64,000 nt of DNA from Poa pratensis. Lineage: Eukaryota; Streptophyta; Magnoliopsida; Poales; Poaceae. A program made the translations under genes and the position numbers. The stretch is from positions 93,724,289 through 93,788,288 of the forward strand of contig CAMZMU010000034.1 in the NCBI GenBank assembly GCA_947311845.1. The letters are read 5' to 3'. The notes beneath the pieces are model-generated. The model did no database searches and was not told the DNA's origin. It saw only the letters and a program-made list of their open reading frames with translations. Positions 10,916-22,400 of this stretch are shown in pieces. Each line of letters opens with the position of its first letter. Position 1 is the first letter of the stretch.

Positions 10916-12749
10916 CGCCCATTTCGGCCTGGGCACGGGCGAGCTGCAGGTCTCCGTCTTCGCTCCGGGTGAGTTCTTGATCTACTTCGACGACATGGTG
11001 CAGAGAGACAGAGCGCTCGGAGCAAGCGGCGTGGTGCAGCTCGGGCAGGTGTCCTTCATGCTGGCCCCGTGGACGCGTTTCCGGCGGGCTACGGCGGCAT
11101 CCTACGTGTACAAGGCCCGCGTCTGCCTAGAAGGAGTCCCCAGGAGTGCATGGAACATTGCGGCGGTGATCAAGCTCTTCCCGCCAACGGCCTTCATCGA
11201 CTGCATCGACCACACGACGGAGGACGAGGACGAAACAGCTTGCTTCAGGCTGTGGGTCTGGCTGCATGATGTCACGGCGCTGGCTCGCAAGGGGGTCCTG
11301 GATGTCGAGGAGCCGCTGGAGCAGGGCTCGCCTCCGCAGCAGAACGTGCCGGAGCTGGGCGTCATCGCGGAGCCGACGGCGCGATGGGGTGAGGTCAAGA
11401 TGCTTGCGCACGACGTCCTGCTGCATCTTGACAGGGTGCTGGACTTCACGGAGCGTCCGGAGGGCATCCCGCTGGGGTGCCGGAGCGAGCAGAGCGTCGT
11501 GAGCGGCTTGCCGTCTGAGGCCTCTCTCTCGCTCGAGTGGCCGCAGCGCTGGCATTTCAGGTGGACGCTGGGGTACGAAGACGGGACCTTCCCTCCACGG
11601 CGCCGTGCGCCGCAACGCCCTGGAAACGGCAACAACTTTGGCAGAGGTGGGCGTGGCGGTCGTGGTGGTGGAGGCGGTGGCGGACAGCGTCAACGGCGTG
11701 GCGGAGATGTCACGAGGGACACGGCCTCCAGCCATGGGCCGCGCCAGGACAGAGGTTACACGTTCGGCGCCGGTGCCGGCCACGGATGGGCAGCGGCGGT
11801 GGGTGCGGCGGTGGCGGCGGCGCCTCTGGTGGTGCACGCGGGACCATCTGACTCTGTGGCGGTGGGGCCGCCGGCTTCTGCGGCTACGGCCGTGGGCCCG
11901 TCTGTCGCCTTGGCTGTCCCCCCCGCGTCGGGGACCGGGCCTCAGGTGCAGCCAATGGGAAGTGAAGGCCGTGCTCCTGCTGTTCCAGCATACGCGGAAG
12001 ACCAGGAGCGAGCCAAGCAGTTTGGGGTAGTGGACCTCGGACGATCCGAAAGTGGTGCAATCATGCAGGCACTCTTTGCTGAAAGTTTTGCTGTGGACCC
12101 TGTGGTGCGGCAGGAGGACGAGGGAGACCAGTCTTTGCCAGCGGTGGTGCTGACAGGGCAGGATGGTGTGGTGGATGCGGGTGACCTTCTGACCGGTGGG
12201 CCCCTTGGAGATCCTGTGGAGCCGTTGGTTTCCTACCTTCTCTCCCCTGGGGGAGGCTGCAGTTTTGGGCCTCATTCGCCGAGGTCGGGTACTGTTTCGG
12301 AGGCCCATGGTGGGCCTCTGGCCTCGCTTTCGCTGCTGGAGGGTCAGCAGCCAATGCAGATTGGGCCGGAAGTGCATGCTGGGCCAATGTCTGGACCTGG
12401 TTCTGAAGTTGACCCGCTTGAAGATTTCCTCATTCGGTGCTCGACCCCCAGGACTGAACCGCTTCTCCCCACACCCCCACCACGTGCTCTCGCCGACGGC
12501 GAGATCCAGAAGAACCAGGAGGGTGAGAAGCTCAAGCGCAGCTGTAGGCTGGCCGCCAAGCCGACGGCATCCCTCTCAACCATGGACAAGGTGAAACATG
12601 TGCTTCTTAGGAAGAGTGGTGAGGTTCCCGACGCCGCCGTGGGCGCGCCGGACGCCAGCGCCGGACGCCGGTGGCGTCGGCCGGTTCTCGGAGCTGTGCA
12701 AGCAGCCCATGTCCCAGCACTTTATGGCAGCGGTGACCTCTCTGATTGA
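10916..12749 (+). pseudogene. LINE ORF1 (DUF4283-like nucleic-acid-binding protein), 5'-truncated and inverted
   Basis: Seen: a long open frame with SVFAPGEFLIYFDDMVQRDRAL and FMLAPWTRFRRA...ARVCLEGVP, typical of the DUF4283-like region of plant LINE ORF1 proteins. It is followed by a glycine/arginine-rich stretch (about 11632-11700, RGG type) and a long Pro/Ala/Gly-rich tail ending at 12749. The open frame extends upstream to 10857 only by running through the inversion junction. No CCHC knuckle is visible. Known: ORF1 proteins bind LINE RNA. The original start codon is lost, so this is a fragment. The long opposite-strand frames here are artefacts of its GC-rich codons. Confidence 0.75.
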
Positions 12750-12879
12750 AGCTGCAACGCCAGGGAAGAAGAAGAGGAGTGCGACAGGGGTCCTCTGCCC
12801 GGCCGTGGGCGCAGTGGCGGCCTGATTTGCTCTGGCTCGTGCCCGTCAGGTCGTCGTTCGTGTTCAATTTGTTTCCCCC

Positions 12880-13602
12880 ATGTTGCTGTCCATGTTAAGT
12901 TGGAATGTCAGAGGCATTAACAATCCTGCCAAGAGGCATGCTGTGTTCTTGTTCATCTCGGGGTTGGGAGTCAATTTCGTGTGCCTCCAAGAGACCAAGT
13001 TGGAGGTGGTCAACCGTGCGCTGGTGGTGGAGACACTTGGTTCGAGGTTTGCGGACAATTTCATCTTCCTGCCGGCAGAGGGTTCGAGAGGAGGCATTTT
13101 GTTGGCCTGTTCAGATGATTTTGCCCTGGTGGAGGAACCTCTCACGGCGGGCAGGTTCTCAGTTTCTGGCCAAGTGACATACAAAGCTGATGGCAGTTCG
13201 TGGTCAATCACCGGGGTGTATGGCCCCCAAGAAGAGCGAGATAAGGAAGTTTTTCTGCTGGAGCTTAGGGACCTGCAAACAATCATGCAGCCGGCATGGA
13301 TGATCGTTGGGGATTTTAATCTGATCAAGCGGGCAGAGGAGAAAAGTAACAACAACCTGAACCTTCGGATGATCGGCAAGTTCAGAGTCTTCTTAGATGA
13401 CTTGGAGTTGATTGATTTCCCTCTGTTGGGGAGGCGCTACACATGGAGTAATGAAAGGGAGCATGCGACGCACACGCGTATTGACAGGGTTTTGGTCACG
13501 AAAGATTGGGATTTAGCCTTTCCCCAGTTCCAGTTGGCCCCGGCATCAACGAACGTCTCCGATCATTGTCCTATTATCCTTAAGAACTTCGTAGATCTTT
13601 AG
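12880..13602 (+). pseudogene. LINE ORF2 endonuclease fragment (AP-endonuclease-like)
   Basis: Seen: 5' part of ORF2 with the endonuclease landmarks SWNVRGINNPAK, LQETK, GVYGPQEE, GDFNLI, GRRYTWSN, RIDRVLV and SDHCPII. LINE sequence ends at 13586; the last few residues are read from the duplicated target site. Known: this domain nicks target DNA to prime reverse transcription. It is separated from its reverse transcriptase half by the inversion, so it is non-functional as ORF2. Confidence 0.88.
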
Positions 13603-14954
13603 TTTCCTGGAGATCAGATTTTTCTTTTCTTTTTCATGTCTTCATGTTTGGAACAAAATCTGCACCATGCGTCCCAAGACTCCTTCACGGAGTGTTTGTC
13701 ATTTATCAGGTACGATTACTGGCATCACAGATAGGCAAGAGTCACCTCGAGCAGCAGCAAAACGATGTTGTAATATTGGCTGCTGCACAAGCCATGATGG
13801 AGCTCAAGTTCATGAAAATCGTCTAGGCGCGGATCATCATATCCTTCTGTTGCATCACGTACGTAGCCCTGAAGCGTCAGTATACACCCAAATGAAGAAT
13901 CAATCACCTCAAACAAGACCAACAGTTATTTTTTGGCGTCGGCTGCAGGTCTCTTGCGAAACTTGGCCTGCATGGAGATATCCAGCTCTTGCACTTGTTT
14001 CCCTTCTCCAGTAGCGAGAGGAACTCCACCTTTCTTATCGTAGGACAGAATTAAGAACCAGGGAACGAGACCTTGGGAGGAGCAGCCAATTGTTGGGCAG
14101 GATCCAACGTTTGTTTGGCGCGTTTCGTGGTAGAGCTGTCCTGGAAGAGTAGACGCTAGCAGTGACCGCAGGGAGACGCCCTGGTCCTTGAGCTAAGACG
14201 ATCCTGACATGAAAGGAGGGACAGCGCGCGGGCTTTGCAGGGGACAGCAACAGCGCGCGCTTCACGGGTTTTGGTGGCGGTGACCTTGAGTCAGGCGGCG
14301 ACGTAGTGGTTCATGTGGCAGCGTCGCCGCCGCGTCCCGGCGGCCGTGGGCAGGGGATCTCGTGGGGTTCCTGGTCGTGGCATCGTGGGGATTGCAAGGA
14401 TACGGTGTTTGGCAGTTTTTTTTTACCGATGGTCCGACGTCGCGTACCAACCGAACTTGGTCCGGTTTTTTTGCCGATCGCGTGTTCCGGTTTTTATACC
14501 GATTGTTCGACGTGCCGAACGTGCGAGCGGGGTACGACGTACGCGTACCATGTCGTTAGGACAGATTATATAGTAGAGATATAGGGTATACAAGGAGATT
14601 ATGACGTACAAGGCTAAACCCTAATACATATGGATACATATAGACGGAGATTAAACTATATGTACAAATACATATCTCAACAGTTTTGCACGTGTCACGC
14701 CCGGGAGTTTGTCAGTGTCCGACCTGGGTCTTCTAGGATTTTTTCACTAAACTAATAGACAAGATCTAGCTGTATTCACACCGGACTCTGAAAGAAGATA
14801 TTCCTTGTCCAGGTCTTGGAAAGTTGTAATCGGGATCCTTGTCTCTGTCCTCTAATAATCCCTTTGGAGGAGAGTCGGTCCTGAGTTTGTTGATCGAATA
14901 AGCTGATAGTAAGGACCATCAAACAAGTCCAGATTTTGGTCCGATCGATCAGCC
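13601..14954 (+). other. Intergenic region and 5' flank of the F-box gene
   Basis: No gene recognised. 14400-14540 contains loosely repeated CGGTTTTTTTGCCGATCG-like phrases. The last 150 bp or so (14810-14954) matches the region upstream of the pseudogene copy at 1073-1305 and probably holds the promoter and 5' UTR of the F-box gene. Confidence 0.5.
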
Positions 14955-16584
14955 ATGAAGAACAAGAACGGCCGGCGCTGGCGCATGGTAAGTGTCTGTC
15001 GATCGAACCTTTAATCCGTTTCTTCTGGTAAACAAAAAACCATCTGATCAGTCGTTTTTTCTTCCCGCTGCTATCTAAACACGACGCAGAAACAAGCTCG
15101 CGACGCCGCCAGAGAAGACAGGCTCAGCAAGCTGCCCGATGACCTTCTACTCAACATCCTTGAGAGGGTGGACACGCTCGACGCCGTAAGGACCTGCATC
15201 CTCTCGAAGCGAATGCTGAAGCTCCCCGCCATGCTCTCGCACCTCTTCATAAGCACGGGTTCCATCTTTACATCCAGCCCCGGCTCCCTGCTCCGAGCCA
15301 ACCGCGCCGTGGCTCGTGTCACGGATCACATCCTGGCCACTCGGAACCCCGACATCGTAGTCACCAAACTCAGGATCAGGTTCATCCTCAAGCTTCGCGA
15401 GGCTCGCCGCATCAGCGAATCCGTCGCCCGCGCCATGGCGACCCAGAGAGTCGAAGCGGCGGAGTTCGAGATCCTCACGGACAAGACTTTTAACGACTCG
15501 TCTCAGGACGATTTCGTCCACTCTGCAAAGGTGTTCAATATGCTCCTCCACGCCTGCTCGGACGCGTTTGCCGGCCTCACGCGCCTGTGCCTGCGCAAGA
15601 TGAGGTTTGGCGAGCAGGGCATCCCAAACATCCTCAGCGCTTGTAAGTGTCTGGAGGCTTTGCGTTTATCCAACTGTGACTCAGGGATCGATTCCGTGCT
15701 GCGAGTAGAACACGCGCGACTCGTTGAGCTTCGGATACATAATGGGGACTTTGAGAGGGTCGAGCTCACATGTTTTCCCAGACTCCAACGGGTGGCCTAT
15801 CGCTTTAATAACTGGGCCTTTGCCTCGGATGAAGACCCCATGTATTTTGGTTCTGTACCACTGCTTTCAAAGCTAAGCCTAGCTAAAACTTTTACCGACT
15901 CGTATAAGCCTCTTCAGCTAAGTCAACTCCTTGTTAATGTCCCCTCCATAGATTATCTGCATCTGGATTTTCGAAGCGAAAAGGTACTCATTATTAGTCA
16001 TCTCCATAATGTGTTTGTGACTTGCAATTATTTTTTCATTTGGTTTTTTTCTATCGCAGATTTGGGTACTACCGGAATGCCCAAAGCTGCTCATGCCTGT
16101 GCTCAGCAAACTGCTGTATGTGAGTCTGGACAATCTTCCTGAAGGGTGTAATATAGCTTGGACAATGTTTATTCTTGAAGCTGCAACCTCGCTAAAGGAG
16201 CTATGCATCACAGTATGGGATCATTTGTGCATAATGGAGACTGACAAAGAGCATCGTAGGAGAAATAATTACTGCAAAAAAAAAGATGTGGAGTGGAAGT
16301 CGCTTGCCTCTGATTTCAAGCACAGGAGTCTAGTCAAGCTCACTATCTACGGCTTCCAACCCGACGCCAACTTCCTGCGATACATCAGGCGTGTCGCCGG
16401 AGTCGCTGTTAATCTGGCCAAGATATCCCTACACGATAGGAAGACATGTGGGAAGGACTGCAGTGACTTGGATCCTGAGGTAGAGGTTTTTCCTTCGAGA
16501 TACCCTAGGACCAGAGAGGAGAGGAGGCAGACAACCGAGGAGCTGGGTTTGGCTTCGCCTGCAATGGTTCGCTTCCGGTCGTAA
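14955..16584 (+). CDS. F-box/LRR-repeat protein (intact, 3 exons)
   Basis: Exons: 14955-14987 (MKNKNGRRWRM, then GTAAGT), 15090-15983 and 16060-16584, joined in frame to 483 aa. Both introns use GT-AG and are at the same sites in the pseudogene paralogue at 1-1072. The F-box lies at about residues 20-60 (LSKLPDDLLLNILERVDTLDAV...CILSKRMLKL). LRR-like segments follow (LTRLCLRKMRFG, CLEALRLSNCDS, FERVELTCFPRLQRV, SLVKLTIYGF), and the C-terminus is EELGLASPAMVRFRS, a common ending in grass F-box families. Known: the F-box binds SKP1 in an SCF ubiquitin ligase while the LRRs select the target. The substrate cannot be inferred. No frame damage is visible. Confidence 0.85.
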
Positions 16585-18013
16585 TCGAAAAACTGAGATG
16601 CATGATATTATGTCTTTTTTCAGCACTATGACATTTAGTTTGTAGACTCTCTGCTTTTTTCATCACTATAATACTATATCTTGTCTCAGGCATGTTGAGC
16701 AGATACTCCTATTAGTTGGTCTGACTCTCACATCTCATTGGTTGCTCAAACTAAAACATAAAAGAAAGTTGCCGCGAATATTTGATTTGGTGAACACGGG
16801 GATGATCGTACACCATGGGAAGATTAAAAAGAAGATACTTCATACACCTATTTCGTCAGAGTTTCTGACTATGTACTGTTAGCTAAACTACACAACTGAA
16901 AATTATTACGCAAACCATGTTACCAGATTCAGAGCAATAGCAATTGAGGGTGGGCCTTGTATGTAAGGTAAGTCTGGTACTTGAACCACTTGAGTATACA
17001 AGTGCATCTGAAGTTGGTGTACTTACATGTCATACTGGCAGCTGAAAATTAGGTGCGGTATGTCAAGATTTTAACAGAAGAAACTCAAGACACTGTAATT
17101 TGATCAACACACATAGGCCGGCTTACTCAGTTTACTTAGGAAACTTACCTTCAGTGCTGTGAATGGGTCTTCTCTGTCCAATCTTACCAATTTTTTATTT
17201 TTTCTGACAGATTTGAATTTCTTCCTTATCAAAACCGTTTGTCAGAAATTGCAAGCTTGATGTTATCCTAGTTGGTTGCCATTCCTTGTGTTTTGCATGT
17301 ACCACAGTATCACACCGACCTGTGCGGATCTAGCTCACAGGTTCAGACCTTGCGGAGACCGCTAATGAACGACTGGAGCGCAAGCAGATGAATACAAAAT
17401 GCAAGAGGAAACACGGCATTTGGTCATGTAATCGCCCTCTACTTCGCGGTACAGAGCTTATTGTGCACGCTCCAAAATGTGTGAGCCGATTTAGCTGCAC
17501 ATATCCTAATTACAGGCAATCCTCTCATAATAAGGTACAAACAGAAGTGTGGCATCTCCATCACGCAGTTCATCCAAGAAACCGTAATACGAATTCGTGG
17601 ATCCCTATATTCAGAGCACCATCGAATTCCCCCAAGAAACCACACACATACCACCCCGACAATCCTATGAATACCACTAATGCTGGCCATTTTCGTACAA
17701 CAAATCGCAATCCATTGCATGAACAAGAAGTAATACTGCACTCCATTGCACAGATTAGAATCACAGGGCAGCAATTAATCAAGAGATGAAGCGATTCATC
17801 CAGCATAGAGATCCACTACAAGATTACTTCCACTACTGTAGGATAGCATAATGATATTCACATCAACAACGGACACAGATACACACATACAGAGAGAGAT
17901 GTCAAGTAAATCGACAGGATTTATTTGGCCACGGACGAGCACCAGCAGTTCATCAGATCGACAACAGCACAGGACAGAGAAGACCTTTAGAGGAGGAGTA
18001 AGTCGTAAGCAAG
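16585..18013 (+). other. Intergenic; includes the probable 3' UTR of the minus-strand gene at 18014
   Basis: No coding region, element terminus or RNA gene recognised. The part from roughly 17400 to 18013 is downstream of the small minus-strand gene and may hold its 3' UTR. Confidence 0.4.
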
Positions 18014-18235
18014 TCATACGGGCGGGAGGGGACGCCCCTGCTCGTCGTGGTCCTCATGCTTGTGGGCGGTGGCGTCGGAGGGCGGGGCGGCGGCGTCGAG
18101 GAAGAGGGGCCGGTCGTGGGCGTCGTCGAGGTCGTCGTCGTCGTCGGTGGAGAGGTTGATGCAGGAGCAGCGCTCGAGGGAGGCGAAGAAGGCGGAGGTG
18201 ACGCCCGAGCCGAACCAGCTCGCCCAGCTCTCCAT
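18014..18235 (-). CDS. Small conserved plant protein of unknown function (73 aa)
   Basis: Seen: single-exon frame opening MESWASWFGSGVTSAFFASL, followed by ERCSCINLSTDDDDD, then an acidic, proline-rich tail ending PLPPV. The start is in good context (GCC ATGG) and GC-rich 5' UTR-like sequence lies upstream (18236-18380). I recognise the W-x-S-W-x-G-x-G plus SLERCSCINL opening as that of a short protein found across grasses and other plants, with no known role; this is from memory, not a search. The CSC pair could bind metal or be lipidated, but nothing proves it. No signal peptide or clear membrane segment. Confidence 0.65.
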   Translation of the reverse strand: MESWASWFGSGVTSAFFASLERCSCINLSTDDDDDLDDAHDRPLFLDAAAPPSDATAHKHEDHDEQGRPLPPV

Positions 18236-18874
18236 GGCGGGCGGGGGTCGGCGGAGGGGCGGCGATGCGATCTGCTAGGGTTTGGTCGAGAGGAGACGGG
18301 GAGGCGACTATGGTGGAGCAGAGACGACTCGAGGATAGCGAGATCCAGGGGAGGGGAGGCGGTTGCGTGCTTCTAGCGCTTTTCCTCCTAGTCCACGGTT
18401 TTTCGCCCATTCAACATTCACCAACGTTTTCTCCAAATTAAACAGAATCAAATTGTTTACAATACGATTATTAACATCATACCATCCCAGATACACCATT
18501 GTAGTACATATAAATCACAAATACATCTAATTGACTGTATTTTTAAGTTTTGGCGTACGAAAAAACCTCGCCTCGCCGCTCTCTCTATCATGGTCATGCT
18601 TCGTGCATCGCCTCCAACCCACCGTATTTGACACCCGGATCATGTTCCCTTCGAACCATAGATATCCCCTATTGTAGCTCTCGAGATTTTAAGCGTCCAT
18701 GAATACATTTTTGCGATGTGCACGACACATGCCGGTGTATTAGATGGACTGTATCGTAAGATACATTTGACCTAACTGGATTTCACTTTTGAGTTCTTAT
18801 TTTCACACATACTTCACATTCTGGTTGTTCATTGGGAAATGTCGTAGAAATGTAACATTAATCAATAAGTTTGA
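18236..18874 (+). other. Intergenic, probable promoter/5' UTR of the small gene in its left part
   Basis: 18236-18390 is GC-rich and lies directly upstream of the minus-strand start at 18235. From about 18400 the sequence is AT-rich with no recognised feature until the SINE target duplication at 18875. Confidence 0.4.
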
Positions 18875-18894
18875 TTGGTTGAATTTACGTCAAT

Positions 18895-19024
18895 ATAGGG
18901 CTGCGTGGAAGTTAGCTATCCATGTGCCAGAACCATGACCTAGTTTCGAGATCTTATGGGTTTCAACTCTAGCCTACCCCAACTTGTTTGGGAAAAAAAG
19001 GCTTTGTTGTTGTTGTTGTTGTTG
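18895..19024 (+). mobile_element. Au-SINE-like insertion
   Basis: Seen: flanked by a 20-bp perfect direct repeat beginning TTGGTTGAATTTACG at 18875-18894 and 19025-19044. The body ends with CCTACCCCAACTTGTTTGGG...GGCTTTGTTG followed by a (TTG)n tail, which I recognise as the 3' end of the grass Au SINE family. A B-box-like TAGTTTCGAGATCTT lies at about 18943. At 130 bp it is shorter than the usual Au SINE (about 180 bp), so it is probably 5'-truncated. Confidence 0.82.
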
Positions 19025-19044
19025 TTGGTTGAATTTACGTCAAT

Positions 19045-19427
19045 CCAGGAAACTTGGTCAACTTTTTTTTAGCAAGTTACTGTCAAATTGATCTACACAA
19101 AAATGATAGTCAAATACGGAGCCCATCTATAAGATTGTCCATGGCCCAGCAAAAACTAATACCAGCCTAGCCCAAACCTAGTGAAAGCCCAAGCCCATAA
19201 CACAATACCAGATCAGTTTCCACAATAACAAAAAACAATATTCCAGTTCGATATGAACCGATTCAGCAGCAGGTAAACATTTAAACACGACGGCTGCTTA
19301 CATTTGGTGGATTAGCATCACCTTTCATCTGCGGAAATCACCCTTTATTTTCATTTGCAAACAATAAGACCAATTCGAAGTTACCCTTTATTTGAATGTA
19401 CATGCTTGCATGTGTGAGCTACTTATT
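19045..19427 (+). other. Intergenic, 3' side of ETFB
   Basis: AT-rich; no feature beyond what is probably the 3' UTR of the minus-strand ETFB gene. Confidence 0.4.
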
Positions 19428-22400
19428 TTACAAGACACGGGCTTCGTTTTTCAATCTGTCGAGGAGCTCATCGACCGACGAGAGGATCACGCCGGCTTTC
19501 CTCTTCGGCGGCTCGTCCACCCGGACCACCTCCATGTCCGACCTGATGTCCACGTTCAGCTCGGCGGGGGTGACCTTCTTGATCACCTTCGACTTGGCCT
19601 TCATTATGTTCGGCAGCGTCGCGTACCGGGGTTGGTTCAGTCTCAAATCAGTGCTGGGAAACAGAAACCATGGTGTGTATAGGTCAGAGAATGTCGCAGA
19701 AATGGGAGAAAAACTGTAACTTGTGAGCACTATGCATAAGCATAGGAAATTAAGAACTGAACATTTCATTCAGGAAAAAAAAAACTTGAATACTACTGTG
19801 CTTCCATGGCCTTTCAGCAATCTAACGAACAAGATACAAAGACATCTAAACTGAAAAGAACATACAGAGACGATTTGTGGAACCTACGTGATCACTGCTG
19901 GCAAATCCAAGCAGATGGTTTCGGTTCCACCATCAACCTCTCTCTCAACTGTGGCTCTTTGCTTCTCCTTGTCAATTACCACCTGATAAGATTAAAAAGC
20001 AGCTTCAACTACAATTTTCTGGGCTAAACAAAAAACATGAGATCAACTGTCCGAAAAATATAATAACGAATATTTGAGCACCGCACACTTTTTCACTATG
20101 TCAAGGGAACATTTTCCTCGGATTTTGATTCTACTGTCGCTTCACCTTTGTTTGGCCAACAAAGGGGAAGCCAGCTGTAGGTCCGAGAAATGAAACCAAA
20201 ATTACGATACAAGAACAAACTATTATTCAAATTACGAGAAAGGCTGCATACAGTGGCATTGCTTATTCAAACGAGTATGAGAAGATTAGGTGTGAACCAC
20301 AATGATTAAGTAAAGCTGAAAAGACCACGTGCAATGACAAAAATCTCCGTGAAAGGTGTCATTGGTGACATTGCTGATATCTGTGTACGAAAAAATAGCA
20401 ATAAACCTTTGAGGCAAAGGTTCCCTGTGGCCAATCGAGCAATGCAGCTAGCATTTGTCCTGTTTGGTTGCAATCATCATCAATTGCCTGTAATTGTACA
20501 AACATGTAGAAGCTATGATTATTAACAGATATGCTCCAGAGCTAAGCAATCTTAACAAAAATTTCTAGTCTGCTTATGTTCTTATTCTTCATGATAAAAC
20601 ATGGCAGTTAATCTTCTGAAACTATTTTTAAGGATGAGTAATTAAAGAAGAGAAATTGCAAGCATTCCAGGAAATCACGACTATGTCAAACAAAGCAAGC
20701 AAGTAAGTCATCAGAAAGGAAACAAACGCAGGCATCCATGTTGTTCAGGCAATCACGGGGAAACGTTCTGGGCTATGATTTTATCATTCTAATATCCCTT
20801 AAGAGAATGAACATTCTAACGTGAACAATGGAGCGGTTTACCCATGACGGACAACCAAATCATTGTAATGTCATATATTTACCTGTAACCCTGTGTAATG
20901 AACTGATAGACATGTATAATTCTACCAATACTCCCACAAAGATAAGAAAATTATTCTGTCAACTTCTGAGTTATAACTGGCATACATAAGTACCCTGATT
21001 TTTCTATCCAAAATAGGATGAACTATAACGTGCAAAGAGAACTCCTCCATCCTTTATTTTACAGCTAGACTAGATCAACAAGAACCTGGTCCATGTAAAG
21101 ATTGTTGGACTGAACTATGTAAAGGAGAGATTTGTAAAAAGATTGTCTGTGTGTAACGAAAGGTTTATGTCCATGGCTGCTAAAGAAACATTGATAAAGT
21201 CTGTGGCCCAGGCCCTTCCTACCTATGTGATGGGAGTCTTTAAACTGCCAGCATCTTTTCATGAATATTACATGAAAATTATCAGGAACTTTTGGTGGGG
21301 AGAAGAGGAAAACCAACGCAGAGTTCATTGGGCATCCTGGGAATCCCTTACTGCTCCAAAATTTAAAGGCGGTATGGCGTTTAATTCAGAACCCTAACAG
21401 TTTGGCAGCTAAGCTGATGAAGGCCATCTATTATCCCAGTGGCAACCTTGTGGATACCGTGTTTAGGAGGGAGGCTTCTCCTGTTTGGAGAGGTATTGAG
21501 CATGGTCTTGAACTCCTAAAACATGGTATCATTTGGAGAATAGGAGACGGTTCAAGTATCAGAATATGGAGAGATAATTGGGTGCCTAAAGATTATGTGT
21601 TAAAACCTATTCAAGGAAAGACTAACTCTCGCCTTAGGAGGGTTAACCAGCTGGTTGTTGAAGGTACTAGTTCCTGGAACGTGGATCTTATAAAAAGGAT
21701 TTTCTACTCAAATGATGCTGATCAGATTCTGAAACTCAATGCTCCTGCAGTAAATAAGAAAGATTTTCTTGCTTGGAATTTTGAGAACAATGTGTTTTCT
21801 CTGTTAAAAGTGCGTATAAGCTGGCATATAATTTATCAAACAATATCCAAAGTACGGCAAGCTCTAGCAAGACAAATAACAAGGATAGGAAGCTGTGGGG
21901 GAACATCTGGAAAGCCCCTGTTCCAAACAAGATAAGAGTTTTTGGTTGGAGGCTGCTAAGGATAATTTACCAACAAAGGCAAATAAATTCAGAAGAACCT
22001 TGGAGGTGGATAGTATCTGCTCCATTTGCGGAGCTGAGTCGGAAACTAGCTACCATGCCACTGTGGCTTGTACTAAAGCCAGAGCGCTCAGAACAGAAAT
22101 GAGGAAAACGTGGGACTTACCCTCTGAATCTTTCTTCAGGTACACTGGACCTGATTGGCTTCCTCTCCTTCTTGCAAACGTGAGCATAGATAGACGTGGA
22201 CTTGTTCTGCTGGTCCTATGGAGATCATGGCACTTGAGAAATAATGTGATCCATGATAAGGGTGATGCAACTATACAGCAATCTGTTAGCTTCCTCAACC
22301 GCTATGCTCAGGAAATCGGCATATCCTGCCCAATCCTAGCGAGTAAGAAAGGGAAGGAGCTGCTCGTGTCTACTAGGAGTGGGGATTATGGCTGTCAGTC

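Larger units (their letters stand above)
7638..13586 (-). mobile_element. LINE (L1-like non-LTR retrotransposon) with inverted 5' half
   Basis: Seen: a minus-strand block (10874-7638) carries the reverse transcriptase half of ORF2 and ends in a poly(A) tract (plus-strand T run to 7646). A plus-strand block (10875-13586) carries ORF1 and the endonuclease half of ORF2. The plus block stops right after the SDHCPIILKN end of the endonuclease, and the minus block starts with FRFENHW, the next part of the same protein. The whole is flanked by a 14-bp near-identical duplication, CTTCGAAGATCTTT at 7624-7637 and CTTCGTAGATCTTT at 13587-13600. Known: this layout is produced by twin priming during LINE integration. 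Inferred: one insertion, not two. Confidence 0.88.

Noticed and set aside
11127..12377. 416-codon minus-strand open frame
   Set aside because: It is the opposite strand of the GC-rich LINE ORF1; no recognisable protein features.
7638..13586. Two separate head-to-head LINEs
   Set aside because: There is only one poly(A) tail and one enclosing target duplication, and the halves are complementary parts of one ORF2.
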